Notes: generated by a model not told the origin, from the sequence alone. A stretch of 64,000 nt of DNA from Mesocentrotus franciscanus (GCA_037976565.1 CP137670.1:16021216-16085215), one strand, 5' to 3'; counted from the stretch's first letter, positions 1-13,294 are shown. Translations and numbers: made by a program.

Positions 1-115
1 GGTCGCTATTCATAATACAAAATTGGGGTTGTTATTCATAGGGGTCCCTATAATAATGAGAAGAGGATCGCTTTCACCCTCTCCTAAAAATCTTCTTGTA
101 TTATGAATAGCGACC
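1..115. mobile_element. MITE-like inverted-repeat fragment (copy 1)
   Basis: The segment begins with GGTCGCTATTCATAATAC and ends with its reverse complement just before the N gap, so it is a small hairpin-forming unit. A near-identical unit lies at about 4364-4479 inside a larger element, so this is probably the inner part of a second copy cut by the window start and the gap. Confidence 0.7.
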
Positions 116-615
116 NNNNNNNNNNNNNNNNNNNNNNNNNNNNNNNNNNNNNNNNNNNNNNNNNNNNNNNNNNNNNNNNNNNNNNNNNNNNNNNNNNNNN
201 NNNNNNNNNNNNNNNNNNNNNNNNNNNNNNNNNNNNNNNNNNNNNNNNNNNNNNNNNNNNNNNNNNNNNNNNNNNNNNNNNNNNNNNNNNNNNNNNNNNN
301 NNNNNNNNNNNNNNNNNNNNNNNNNNNNNNNNNNNNNNNNNNNNNNNNNNNNNNNNNNNNNNNNNNNNNNNNNNNNNNNNNNNNNNNNNNNNNNNNNNNN
401 NNNNNNNNNNNNNNNNNNNNNNNNNNNNNNNNNNNNNNNNNNNNNNNNNNNNNNNNNNNNNNNNNNNNNNNNNNNNNNNNNNNNNNNNNNNNNNNNNNNN
501 NNNNNNNNNNNNNNNNNNNNNNNNNNNNNNNNNNNNNNNNNNNNNNNNNNNNNNNNNNNNNNNNNNNNNNNNNNNNNNNNNNNNNNNNNNNNNNNNNNNN
601 NNNNNNNNNNNNNNN
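116..615. other. assembly gap (500 N)
   Basis: Exactly 500 N, a conventional placeholder length, so the true size is unknown. The gap starts directly at the end of the inverted-repeat unit, which suggests a repeat-induced assembly break. Confidence 0.98.
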
Positions 616-2157
616 CAAGCATATTTTTGAAAATTTCACAAAATGGCACCTACTGTAGATGATGTCACAGTTGAGTGATCACAATCAAAGGGAGAAGTTT
701 TCTATTCCTGACCAAGGGGAATTAGTGGTGAAAAATTGACGGTGGTTGGACCATGGAGCTATAAAAGATGGTTGGACGGTGAATTTCTTATTAGAAAATC
801 TGACCACAAAAATGCACAGAAAGAAAGAAAATAATAAATAAAAACATAAAACAGATTCTGATGAAATCAAGAGGTGACCAGCAGATCAGATCTATTTAAG
901 CAAAACAAGACAAAAACAAATCAAAGGAAACTATTATTTGTGTAATGATGTGGAGGCTGCAAGGCTAGATATAATCAACTTTTGCAGGTTTGATGAGAAT
1001 ATGGAGTGTAAATTCCACTGGCTGCATTGCACAAATCAGTACATGTAAATAGTGATCAATGAATCTATTACTTGTGAATCTACAGTCCTATTAAAGTTGT
1101 ATAAAGTAGTAATAGAAAACCACAAGGGCATTTCTCTTCATCTCATTGTTATGGTTTTTAGAAAGACTACACCCAAACACAATGGACGCTACCACAAACC
1201 CTGACCGATCAGACCAATGGTCCACACCGATACATCGCATTCAATCTGTGATGGTCACTTGGTTTGATACTAGACAGGTCATTACAAAACAATTGTGCAT
1301 TCATTGTACCATTTGAAGGCTACAATTATTGAACTGCTACATGTAAAATGGGATTCATTACAATTTTAACAAACTTATCAATATTATGTGCACAAAAAGC
1401 AAAAAGGTGTAAGGGGGGGGGGTGCAATGATACACCATAATATACCAAATGCACATAAGACCTTTAAAAAAAAGATGTTGCATTGCCCTTTAGGGGCCAG
1501 CACCTGGGTCGGTCGGGGCATCAACATGTAAGAAGTACAAAGGGGTGTGCAAGCAAGTAGTCTGGTTGAGCTTGAGTTGGTCTAAACTTAAACTGCACAG
1601 GTCACATCAATAAACTTGGCTGTTTTTCAGTTTTTTTTTTGCCTACATGTACGTACTTGTATGTACGGTATTAGGCCTACATTTCTATACACCCCTTTAT
1701 TTGACCACCTGACACACCAAACCGTATATCCACAAGAGTACACATGCAAACTGTAATCTGTAACATGTACATGTACATGCACCTCCCTAATAAACAGAAG
1801 ACCACATTCAAATATCTGCCAAATACTGACAAGTAGTCCGAATTGAAAGGTTAGACCTATCCTTTTAGCAAATAGGATTGTATGCTAATTCAATAGATAT
1901 TAGGACCACATAAACGAGATTAAATACAGAGTACCACTTACAGAACAGTGAAACCTTTGCTTTCAAACCAATTTAAAGATTGTACATGTACAATATAGAC
2001 TACAAACAGTACATGCCATCCTCTGAACTGTGATTCAGAAGAACACAAAGTATACATCGTACATGTAGGCCGACATATGGAAGCCTACGTGTACATGTAC
2101 ATGTACTGTATGTGTACATCATGATAGGCACACTACCTTATAAGCCAGTAGTATTGT
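616..2157. other. intergenic, no gene seen
   Basis: AT-rich sequence with many stops in all frames. Scattered ACATGTACATGT-type tracts occur (for example near 1762 and 2088). I see no splice-phased exon chain or protein motif here. Confidence 0.6.
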
Positions 2158-3870
2158 GAAATATGGGTGGTGAGATTTATTCAGCTTTGGGAAAATACAG
2201 GTACCGGTACATGAGCATACAGTACATGAATGTAGATGTACATATAGTGTATGTACACTGTACATGTGTACAAGTGAGACTTCTCAGCCTTGTAGGCCTA
2301 CACTCTACCGGTAATGCATGTAACAATATAAAATCACCCAAATAAATTTACCTTTTTTAGTCCTTCAGAAAATCTTAAAGGGCAAGTCCAATCCAAAAAT
2401 AACTTAGTTTCAATAGAAGCAGAAAAATCAGACAAACCAATCAAAAAAAGTTTGAGCAAAATCGGATAACTAATAAAAAAGTTATGAATTTTTAATGACA
2501 TGAAAAACTTTGAAAATCACTAGACAAATTGGCAACTCACTCATGAGTCTGTGACGTCATGTCCTCACTATCCACTAATTATTTTCTTTATATTGATAAT
2601 ATAAATTTCCTATTTTCCCCTAAGAATCTTATTTCTTCACACCAGCATCCAAGTTAGATTGATAGTAATATGTTTTTGTGTGGATGCACTATTAATAGAG
2701 TAATTTTTCCCAGTTAAATCATGAAAATGTGAATTTTGATAAACTATTTATATAAAAATCAATAATTATGAATATACAATATTCAGAAAATAGTATCAAT
2801 TCTTCAAAGTTCATAAAAGATTTTGTGAAATGTCATGCATGCAATATGATACAAATCATATAACCTGGGCAAAGGCATGGGGAAATCAAGTTTTGGGGGA
2901 TAAAAAGGGAAATTAATGGGATTAAACTATATAAAGCAATTGATAAATAGTGAGGACATGACGTCACAAACTGATAACCAAATTGGCAATTTGTGTAGTG
3001 ATTTCCATTGTTCCATAGTTTTACATACTTTTTCAAAAATTCATAACTTTCTTATTAGTTATCCGATTTTGCTCAAACTTTTTGATGGTTTGTCTGATTT
3101 TTCTGCTTCTTGAAAGTAAGTTATTTTGGAGTGGACTTGTACTTTAAGGGAGTGATATGGTTCAAAATGGCTGTAAAAATATATTTTACACATTTTGAAA
3201 TTTCATATACATGTACATGTAAAAGTATTTCATAAGGCATGTGAAATATTTACACAAAGACTTGCTTTTCACTTCATGCAATGACGCGCATACCAATATT
3301 ACAGCTCAATACAATACATGCAGTGAAACATTTCATTGGTTCCACATATACTGTACACCAACAAAGGCAGGAACTTATGAAGCATTAATCATTTTCTGGG
3401 CTGACGAATAATATAAAACATTGTAAAAAACAATTATAAAAGGTTGGTTATGATTTACGGCTTGCATATGGTTGGTTATGATTTACGGCTTGCATATGGG
3501 TGGTGAGATTTATTCAGCTTTGGGAAAATACAGGTGCAGTCTAATGCATGTAACAAGTGAGCCTTCTCAGCCTTGTAGGCCTACAGTCTAATGCATGTAC
3601 ATATTCATGTAACAATATAAAATCACCCAAATAAATGTCCCTTTTTGGTCCTTCAGAAAAGCCAAAGTGAGTGATATGGTTCAAAATGGTAAAAATATAT
3701 TTTACACATTTTTTATTTCATGTATTTCATAATTAAGGCATGTGAAATATAATATTTACACAAAGACTTGCTTTTCACTTCATGCAATGACGCGCAAACT
3801 AATATCGGTAAATACAGCTCAATGTATGCAGTGAAACATTTCATTGGTTCCACATTATATGTACAAAGAT
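2158..3870 (+). repeat. direct segmental duplication (A-element-B, then A'-B')
   Basis: Block A (about 2158-2373) and block B (about 3151-3420) recur in the same order at about 3493-3660 and 3666-3870. In the second copy the two blocks abut directly, whereas in the first they are split by the foldback element at 2374-3150. Similarity is high but broken by small indels. Confidence 0.8.
2374..3150. mobile_element. foldback / long-TIR element, family 1, copy 1
   Basis: The first ~120 nt (starting CTTAAAGGGCAAGTCCA) and the last ~115 nt (ending GGACTTGTACTTTAAGGG) are near-perfect inverted repeats. The interior is AT-rich, has no transposase ORF and carries two GTGACGTCA-like sites. It is a non-autonomous element. 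A second copy with inverted interior is at 38481-39125. Confidence 0.85.
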
Positions 3871-4283
3871 TGGTAACCTTACAATAAGTTCATGGGAAAT
3901 GAATGAGGAGTCAGCCAGTATTATGGTCGAGATTGGCAAAATGTGGGATATTCATGGCATAATAGCCATGTTCATACAGCATCGATTCGATGCAAGTGAA
4001 ATCTTCTTTTAGAAGATTATGTTAAACAACATATTGACAAGAGTTTACACAAGCTAAAAGCAGAATACGTAGTAATTATAAGTGTACATGTAGGCTGCGA
4101 CACCTCAAACTTTAATAATTGTGTCTGTATGGCAGAGATACTAGAGTGAGCATCCATGCACCAACTACTGTACTGTACATGAACATTGTACAGTACATAC
4201 ATGTACATGTATAAATGTAGTCTATTTATAACTACATTTAGGCATATCACATGTACATTTAAGTGTTAAAACCATGATCAAAC

Positions 4284-4739
4284 GGGGTCCACTCGCTATT
4301 CATAAGGACCGCTATTCATAATCGAAGAAGAGGGTGAGGGTCGCTATTCATAATATGAGAAGAGGGTCGCTATTCATAATACAAAATTGGGGTTGTTATT
4401 CATAGGGGTCCCTATAATACGAGAAGAGGGTCGCTTTTCACCCTCTCCTAAAAATCTTCTTGTATTATGAATAGCGACCCTGATTTCGTGAATACCGGTA
4501 GGGGTCCTTATGAGTAATGACCCTTACAACATGTATGAATAATGATATGAATTATGAATAGGGACCCTCATCTCACATTATGAATAGCGGTAGTTATGAA
4601 TAACGGTCCTTATGCCTACAGTGTATATGAATAGTGACCCCCTTTCTGTCTAATGAATAGCGTTCTTTCACGTATACATGTAGGAAGTTACATGTACACG
4701 TTATGAATAGCGGTCCTTATGACCAGCAAAATTACCCCG
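4284..4739. mobile_element. palindromic MITE built of GCTATTCATAA motifs
   Basis: The left part carries AAGGACCGCTATTCATAA (about 4304) and the right part its reverse complement (about 4702); the outer ends read CGGGGT and ACCCCG. The motif CGCTATTCATAA or its complement recurs about ten times inside. There is no coding capacity. The inner 115-bp unit matches positions 1-115. Confidence 0.75.
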
Positions 4740-6736
4740 ATCGAACATATTTTACACAGGCATTATAAAGTACAAGAAAAATTCAATGAAGTTTAACACC
4801 ACGAGCCTAACTTTAGGTTTAAGGCTGTTGTGTAAACCAACTATTGTGGTCGAGAGTGGTATAGTGTAGATTATTCATGTTCGTCATACCATAGAGATGA
4901 CTTGAATGGTTTAACAACATTCCACAGATATTTCCCACACGGTGATAATAATTGAATGGAATGTGTAGCAGCGCTGGGACTTGGACTGGGTGTCACGACC
5001 ACAACAGTTCAATGTGCTCTGAAACTATTCAAAGAGAAATGGGGTACAATCAGGACACATATTTGGATCTTACAGGCATTTATTTCCTGGAGCTAAAACT
5101 TTAATACATTTTTATTTATTTCCAAACAGAATAGACCGGTTTACAAATATTTTCCAATTTATGGATGTTTTTTCCTGGGGACATAGTGAAGAGTTATTCC
5201 ATTGTCCTCTTATTATATTAATGAATAAACTACAATACCTGAAATCCAATCCGCATACATTATTTGTTGCTATGTTGGACAAGCATCGAACAAGCTTTCA
5301 GGTTCTCAAGAAAATCTTTGTTAAAAAATTAAATTTATGCAAGTAAACCGGTCTTTTAAATGCATGTAGTATCCACATGCATGTACACATTTACAGTTTT
5401 TACACACAAAAGTATGTAAAGGTATAGCGCCCCATGAACGTCATTTTGATTTCTCCCACACAAGTCCATTAAAGATGAATAAAGAGATCAGTCTTCAAGC
5501 CTGTTTACAACACTCAGAGAAGAAAGAAATGGAAGGATATTTGGAAGGACATCAGTTGGCAAACCAAGTACAAAGCATAGAAAACAAAGCTTGCAATGGT
5601 TCAGTTACTTTCAAAGGATATGAATTCACCTTCCCCCTGCATTGTACATACCATGAATAGCTTGACTAGTAGTCATGAAGCCATACAAAAATGCGGCTTA
5701 TATGACTAGCTCTCAGGAATTCATATATAACTCATCAGAAAGAATGCAAAATTTGCCATTATCTCTCTTCAGTTTTTGTATTTTTTGAAAAGCTCTTTGT
5801 GAACTGAACACTGATAATCAATGAAACGGAAGGATGACGCTTTTATGAAAATTGAATTTTGATATATTTCTCACGACAGATGGACACACAGCTCTCCCTT
5901 ACTGCAGCTTTTTCAATCCCGGAGCTTCAAATATCTTATAGGGAAGTTGAGGGAATTGCAGCTTTACACTAACAGAATTCACAGTAGTAAATTTCATTTA
6001 CATACAATACAATTTATGCACAATGTATTCATAACACTGTTGTACATGTACGTGTCGGATCAAATGCACTACAACTGAAGAAGAAGTCATTATAACAACG
6101 GTTATTTAAAAAAAATAGCAAAACTGAAGCATGTACTTTAACTTATGGTAGCTTGGTGATTCAGCTCCCATATCAATATTTTAATTCAGTCTTTCAGATT
6201 TGTCGTCAGCAGGATTTGTCGTCAGCCATCTTGATTTGAGTATGTAATGAATATTCATTTAAAAAGGTTCCAAATATCCATAGGTAGTCCCTGGGTAGTG
6301 GTACTAGATCTACATGTACATACTAGTCCAGCTCATCTGGCCCATTGATATTTTAAATTTAATAATAATATTCATTTATTTTAAACCCAATCTTAAAGGA
6401 ATGATCTGATTGGCCACTGGATTTTGGTACATTGACCCAGAAACATTATTGGGTCAGAATCGGACCGTTACTGTTTAGATCTAATTATTCTAAAATAAAT
6501 AAAGAAAAACGGGAGAAAGTGGCGCTAGTGTACTTTCGTATCCATTTTTTGACCTGTAACACCGGTGTGGAGATACCCTACTAAAACATACCCAAAATCA
6601 AGTAAATCTTCATCAATTGTTCAAATAATGGTCATGATTTAAAAGTCGTTATGTTTCTTACCTGTTTTGTGTCAATTTTCTTATCTATTTCCGAGTATTT
6701 TTCCTAAAAACAAAGACTTATAAGTTACACTTTCTC
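4740..6736. other. intergenic, no gene seen
   Basis: Only short ORFs of about 60 codons without recognisable motifs or a phased exon chain. I see no RNA gene. Confidence 0.55.
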
Positions 6737-6811
6737 ACGGGATTCACAGCAAACCGCTGGTACGGTACTGGGTATGCAATTGTATTGATCAGCAGTTTGC
6801 CGTGAATCCCG
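6737..6811. repeat. short inverted repeat
   Basis: A CGGGATTCACAGCAAACCGCTG-like arm near 6737 is mirrored by a CAGCAGTTTGCCGTGAATCCCG-like arm ending near 6811, with about 28 nt between them. It is probably a decayed MITE or hairpin. Confidence 0.55.
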
Positions 6812-7752
6812 ATCGATCCCGATCCCGCCAGAGCACGTAATCCCCCGCATGGCCAAAAACTACACCTGCGGGTGCGGTGATCAGAAATTGGAATCTAAAC
6901 TATACAGATATACGGCGCTATAGTATCCGACTGACAGGATAACATACATGCGGTGAGGAATTTTTGAGCTTGCGAACAAATCTGACTCTAAATCTGAAAA
7001 ATACTTGAAATACACCTCATTTTATGGGACCCATATTCCTTACAGACACGCGTAAGATATTCCAGTTTTCAGATTTGGGTAGCGGGACCGCCGATTACAT
7101 CGCTAAAATGTGATATTTAAGGATACAGTACATTTTCCTTTAAAAAATTCCATTGCAAATGTGGTTCTCCAGTGACTCTGGCATGTTATTGTATGTGTGT
7201 GATATGTGATATGCTGTTATGCAATGTATTTTAGAGGGATTTTACCATGCATCCAACGGACCGGCCGAAAACTGGTGCCTCCTTTAGGCTTTACTCTAGG
7301 CCTAGAGCACTCCAGCAAAGCATAGAGAGTCAATACTGCATATGGACCTCTACTACGCTCTAGCGCTGTACCATGTGCTAATAGGCAGCAATTTTACCCG
7401 TGAATAGTAAATACACTTATGACACACACATGCACACAATCATGCCAATAAAAGTGTAAGCAAGTTTGACAGTGGACTCACGATTTTAATTTTTAAATTA
7501 TTCTAACATCCATGAATTGAAAAAAATGTATTTTACTGCTATTTAGGTGTCATCAATTGTCACTAAAGTACCGATTTTGAGTGAAATCAGTGGTGTTTGA
7601 AATGTTGAGATCAATAAAACAGGTGCACAGCCAGGATAGCTAGCGATGCAGCTATGAGACATGTGTGGGCCTAGCCCTAGGCTAGAGCTAGAGTAACTCC
7701 TTCGGCGTCGGCGTCGGAGCTTCCTGGACCTGGACTGGAGTTAGAGCTAGAG

Positions 7753-8420
7753 TAGACCGAAAATTCTGTCTCTTTCGTTCGTTAGCCTCTGATTTGGGTA
7801 GGGTCGGCTCTTTAGAGACAGAAGCCGACCATAGCGCTCCTGTGCAAGCGTTTGGCCATTTATGGCCAAAGAACTTTGCCCAAAATACTCAATTTTAGCG
7901 GATTCATATCCGATGCATTTATGTTTGAAAATTAGCCTAGGTTAATATACATCGGTTTCACTTACCAGATTGACTGTATGATGCGATTCTTTTTCGGATT
8001 TTCATCGCCGAAATTGAGCTCTGTGTTGAAGTTCTTGCAGCCGTATTTTAAACTGTTGTTACTGTCAATGGATGACGTCATCTTCCTTCATGCGCAGTAA
8101 CAGTTTAAAATACGGCTGCAAGAATTTCAACACGGAGCTCAATTTCTATGAAAATCGAAAAATACCCTTAAACGCATCATACAGTCAATCTGGTAAGTGG
8201 AACCGATGTATATTAGCCTAGATCTAGGCCTAATTTTCAAACATAAATTCATCGGATATGAATCCGCTAAAATTGAGTATTTTGGGCAAAGTTCTTTGGC
8301 CATAAATGGCCAAAAAGTTTGCACAGGAGCGGCTATGGTCGGCTTCTGTCTCTAAAGAGAGGAGCCGACCCTACCCAAATCAGAGGCTAACGAACGAAAG
8401 AGACAGAAATTTTCGGTCTA
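7753..8420. repeat. very long near-perfect hairpin (arms ~312 and ~326 nt, loop ~30 nt)
   Basis: The left arm (7753-8064) and right arm (8095-8420) are reverse complements with only a few mismatches and small indels. The loop holds the palindrome GATGACGTCATC, a full CRE-type site. Two 60-80 codon ORFs inside are by-products of the arms. It is a foldback-type element or a recent inverted duplication; a transcript through it would form a long dsRNA stem. Confidence 0.9.
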
Positions 8421-9659
8421 GAGCTAGAGCAGCTAGCACTAGCAGTAGAGGGGTCTAAGGAGTCTAATATAATAATATCAGGTTAAGCACAAGAGGAATA
8501 TGAAGAATTTCAAGTCACATTTTACTAGGTGCGTGGACATGAAGAGAAGAGTAAAGACGAGTTAATGTCAAATGAAATACCACCAGAATTAGAACACCAG
8601 TACCAGTCCCATCCCTTTCACTGTGTGTTGGAAATTCTTGTTGGCTTGTTTGAATCACACATTCATGCTCGCACTCGCTCAAAATCTGATAATCACAAGA
8701 TTTCCTCATGCTATAATCAAAACAGCACATGATGAATTTTCCTCTACTTACCATTACACCAAAAACCAACATGTCAGCTCCATCTGTGATCTAGTTTTAG
8801 AATTTAAATTCACGAAAAAGCGCCTTTTCAAACGTCTCTTGTTTGTCGTCGGTCGGGCGACGTTATACTTGTATGAATGATCTATATCTACGTACGCGGC
8901 CGTACCGTACGTACATTTAATTTACATACATGCATATCGTATTCGCGTATAGCACTCGACTCGCCTGTATCGCATCACTAGCGACGGCGAGCTGCTCTAG
9001 CGTTGATGCGATAAATTGTCATCTCGGCAAGGCCTTCATCCGGTATACATCGGATACAAGTTTGTCATTCAAAATTTACATTTTATATGCACTATCAGTC
9101 GATATTGGGATCCGAAATAGTTTTTACTCCTTGGGAGTACCGTGTACAGCATGACGTCATCGATAGGAGGTTATCCCTTTCGGAGAAATGATCATTGAGT
9201 GGGTGTGGTCATTCGGACCAAGAATACATAATTATTTTGGTTTTATTACTCATTTAAGTGTTAGTAAGCCATATTGTCATATTTGAGGAATTTGTGAACA
9301 AAACTAAAAACAAAAAAATTATTTATAATTAAATGCTAGGTTCTATACTCGTATTATTCTTTCATCTCTATGTTCGCTCCCCAGTAATTAGCACATCAAA
9401 AAGAAATATTTATGTTAAGATCACATTGTGATTGGTTTCACTTGTTTGCATAATTGTCATATGCATTAGAATTGAAAAGAAAATACACAAGAAGGTACGA
9501 GAAAACAGAAGAAGAAAAAGAAAAAAGAATGAAAAGAAGAAGAAAAGTGGAAGGAGAAGGAGAAGAAGAAAATGAAGAATGGGGAGAAGTAATGAGGAAG
9601 TTCTTTTGGAAATAATTTGTGACTAGGCTTCAAGAGAGATAGAGAGTAACAGAAGAGAT
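8421..9659. other. intergenic, no gene seen
   Basis: ORFs of 60-85 codons overlap on both strands without motifs or splice-phase continuity. Nothing supportable as a gene. Confidence 0.5.
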
Positions 9660-9724
9660 GATTAGAGAAGAGAGAATGCAAGAGAAGAGAGAATACAAAG
9701 GTGAGAAGAGAGAGAAAAGAGAGA

Positions 9725-10023
9725 ATACAAGAGACTAGAAAAGAGAGAGAGAGAGAGAGAAGAGAGAATACAAGAGACTAGAAAAGAGAGAGAGAGAGAA
9801 GAGAGAATACAAGAGACTAGAAAAGAGAGAGAGAGAGAGAGAGAAGAGAGAGAATACAAGAGACTAGAAAAGAGAGAGAGAGAAGAGAGAATACAAGAGA
9901 CTAGAAAAGAGAGAGAGAGAGAGGAGAGAATACAAGAGACTAGAAAAGAGAGAGAGAGAGAGGAGAGAATACAAGAGACTAGAAAAGAGAGAGAGAGAGA
10001 GAGAGGAGAGAATACAAGAGACT

Positions 10024-10054
<31 letters not shown>

Positions 10055-10711
10055 ATACAAGAGACTAGAAAAGAGAGAGAGAGAGAGAGAAGAGAGAATA
10101 CAAGAGACTAGAAAAGAGAGAGAGAGAGAGAAAAGAGAATACAAGAGACTAGAAAAGAGAGAGAGAGAGAAAAGAGAATACAAGAGACTAGAAAAGAGAG
10201 AGAGAGAGAAGAGAGAATACAAGAGACTAGAAAAGAGAGAGAGAGAAAAGAGAATACAAGAGACTAGAAAAGAGAGAGAGAGAGAGAAGAGAGAATACAA
10301 GAGACTAGAAAAGAGAGAGAGAGAGGAGAGAATACAAGAGACTAGAAAGAGAGAGAGAGAGAGGAGAGAATACAAGAGACTAGAAAAGAGAGAGAGAGAG
10401 AGGAGAGAATACAAGAGACTAGAAGGGAGAGAGAGAGAGAAAAGAGAATACAAGAGACTAGAAAAGAGAGAGAGAGAGAGAAGAGAGAATACAAGAGACT
10501 AGAAGAGAGAGAGAGAGAGAAGAGAGAATACAAGAGACTAGAAAAGAGAGAGAGAGAGAGAGAGAGAAAAGAGAATACAAGAGACTAGAAAAGAGAGAGA
10601 GAGAGAAAAGAGAATACAAGAGACTAGAAAAGAGAGAGAGAGAGAGAAGAGAGAATACAAGAGACTAGAAAAGAGAGAGAGAGAGAGAGAAGAGAGAATA
10701 CAAGAGACTAG

Positions 10712-10747
<36 letters not shown>

Positions 10748-10790
10748 AGAATACAAGAGAAGGTGAGAAGAGAGAATACAAGAGAGAGAG
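9725..10790 (+). repeat. GA-rich minisatellite, ~24 units of ~40-50 bp
   Basis: Each unit is a fixed core, GAATACAAGAGACTAGAAA, followed by a (GA)n run of variable length, so unit length varies while the core barely changes. The reverse strand gives Leu/Ser-rich ORFs up to 143 codons, which are artefacts of the repeat. The purine/pyrimidine strand asymmetry is extreme. Confidence 0.95.
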
Positions 10791-10891
10791 AGACTTGGAA
10801 GAATTAAAGCTTTGTGCTAGTTTTTTTTCTACAAGAAATTACCCTTCGAAAAGTACCAAATTTTACAGTAACAAGTACCTGTTTAAACTAA

Positions 10892-11325
10892 GACCCCGTT
10901 CTCACTCACTTTGAAAGTGGTCTTAGTTAGACCGCTCCAGAGGAACGGGTCTTGAGGAACGGTTTGCGAGGGTTCACACTCCGAGCAGTTTTTTATGGCT
11001 CAAACCGCTCCACGAGTTAAAGTGTTCTTGTTGCTATGGCAGCTCAGGTCAGCGGGTAAATTTTTCGCTGAATACTAAGCGTATGTACCGTACTACATGT
11101 TTCGCTGAACGCCATTAGCTCACTTCCGCTCACACCGCACGTTAGAGCGCTCCAAACCGCTCTTAATAAGATCCGTTCCTCAAGACCACCTCCCGAGGTG
11201 GTCTTCTGGAGCGGTCCAGAAGTCCACTTCCTGGACCACTTTGACCGTTCTCACTCACCTAAGAACCGCTCCTGAGGAACGGGTCTTAGTTAGACCGCTC
11301 CAACGAAGTGAATGGGAACGGGGTC
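10892..11325 (-). mobile_element. MITE family 2 (GACCCCGTTCTCA ends), copy 1
   Basis: Inverted ends start GACCCCGTTCTCACTCACT and finish with its complement, and the flanks read TAA on both sides, which would fit the 3-bp TWA target duplication of PIF/Harbinger elements. It shares most of its length with the pair at 45857-46771, in opposite orientation. No transposase is encoded. Confidence 0.8.
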
Positions 11326-11780
11326 TAACATAACATTAACTAAATAAATGTAGTTGCATCTTCATACCTTGGAATCAATATTCGTTAACCAGATTCCCTC
11401 TTATTCTCATATATATAAAAACTGTTATTAAGTATGAACATGTATGATCCTACCAGATGCATTAAGATGGATTATAAATTCACTGTATAGGCCTTCACCT
11501 ATCAGATCCCATAAATATCATTCTCTCCACAATACTTTTGCTCTATTACTTCATTTTTTTTTTTTTTTCCATGATATTTTATTTTCTCCATTGCTTTTCA
11601 CAAACAATAACAAAATAACAATAACAATAACAAAATCAATACATAAAATAATCTGCATGTTAATATTATATAGAATATGATTTTACATTCATATCTAAAT
11701 AATACAAATGAACTTTTACTATTTACATCAAATAAAGCATGAAACATGCATGCATGAAGAAGGCATGAACATAAAAAGAC

Positions 11781-11812
<32 letters not shown>

Positions 11813-11980
11813 ACACACACACGAACACTTACATACACACATACACACCCGTGCACAGACACCCACACAAACATTCACTGAAAACATGCCTACATTTTGT
11901 GAGAATCTCGACCATTATATCAGCCATGTCCATTTCATTGCTTCTATTCGCCTTCCCTATTTTATTTATTCTGTACGAAG

Positions 11981-12568
11981 CTATTCTAAATTATCCCACT
12001 TTCTAAAATGATATGTGAGTGTACCTCGGTCCCCAGCTAATTTCTTCTCCTCCTTTCTATTTTCTAATAATCTTTTCTTAATCTCCAAATAAGTTGGTGG
12101 CTTTTGTCTATTTTTACTATCTATAAATATCATATATTTTATCAAAATTATGATATGATTTAATAACTGTTCCTTCCCTATGTTAAATTCAACTATCCCT
12201 ACATGGATACCTTTCCAATTTATATTTGTAATCTCCACTAAATTAAATAAATTCCCACACTCTTCCCAAATTGGTTTTACTTTTTCACAAAGACAAAATA
12301 AATGCTCGTAAGTTTCTTCATATTTACCACAAAAAGAACATAGATTACTATTAACCATTTTAAATGTATATAAATGTAATTTAGTATATATAATATTATA
12401 AAGCATTTTAAATTGAAATTCTCTAAGCTTACTATTCAATGTGCATTTTCTAAGTCTTAAAAATATTAATTGTATATCTTTTCCATGAATATTATAAGTC
12501 TGTTCTAAATTTCGTTCTGCATATGATTTTTCTACTCTCTTCATTGACAATATGTCACAATTGTCCAC
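11981..12568 (-). mobile_element. 5'-truncated LINE, C-terminal zf-RVT region
   Basis: A 195-codon ORF resembles the C-terminal part of L1-type reverse transcriptases. A segment with a conserved KLREFQFKMLYNII stretch is followed by a CSFC...EHLFCLC zinc-binding pattern (zf-RVT), then a charged tail. The polymerase core and endonuclease are missing. On this strand an A-run near 11554-11568 could be the 3' tail. The ORF is intact but is only a fragment of the original protein. Confidence 0.7.
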
Positions 12569-12599
12569 AAGAGGGCAGTATACTATTTCAAAGTCTTGT

Positions 12600-13294
12600 C
12601 ATGTGCATGGCATAAATGGCGTCTTTTGAGAGTCTGTACACTGCCTAAAATGGTTATTGGAAGAGGTTTTTTTTTTAAATTCCTCCCAACCTCCAACCTC
12701 CAAAAAAAGAACAAAAAAAAACAAACAATATGTATTTTAGCGATATTCTTTCCGGGCAGAAGACATTTCCCTTACTACCCATATATTTTAGTGTCACCTT
12801 TCAATAACGTTTTGTATTTAACTTTTGGTCCAGAATGCTCTGAATTACAAATTGTACATGGACAGAATTTGCTGAATAATTTGAGTCCTTTTCTGTTGCA
12901 GAACATTGTGTGTTCATGAATAAGAGGGATTTAATATAAAAACTAATCATTGAAGTCTCTAAATTAGCAATGCAGAGTTAAATATGTAATCAGTATTTGT
13001 TTGCATATAAATTGGCAATTTCTTGATAATTTATCATATTTGTATTCACTCATTTAATATACATTTTCAAACTATAAAAAAGTGAAAAATACAAATAACG
13101 GTTGCCAATTTGAGGAGGAATAGCTGATTCATTTAGACCTTTTGAAAAACCCTGAACTTTAATTGTGTCAATATTCCCCTCCGAATCTGCAACTTCGTTT
13201 CTAAAACTGTAATCAGAATATTTTCTATGTATAATCAAAATATTAAGCACAACAAATAACAAGTATCTCTAACATGGTTTCACTATAATCTCCT
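12600..13294. other. intergenic, no gene seen
   Basis: AT-rich sequence between the LINE fragment and the 3' end of the minus-strand gene. One plus-strand ORF of 107 codons has no motif or splice support. Confidence 0.5.

Noticed and set aside
10..649. ORFs spanning the first N run
   Set aside because: They consist almost wholly of unknown residues; openness across N is meaningless. The same holds for the ORFs across 22533-23032.
9662..10756. Leu/Ser-rich ORFs of 60-143 codons on the minus strand
   Set aside because: They are translations of the GA-rich minisatellite: unit-by-unit repetition, no start context, no splice chain, no domain.
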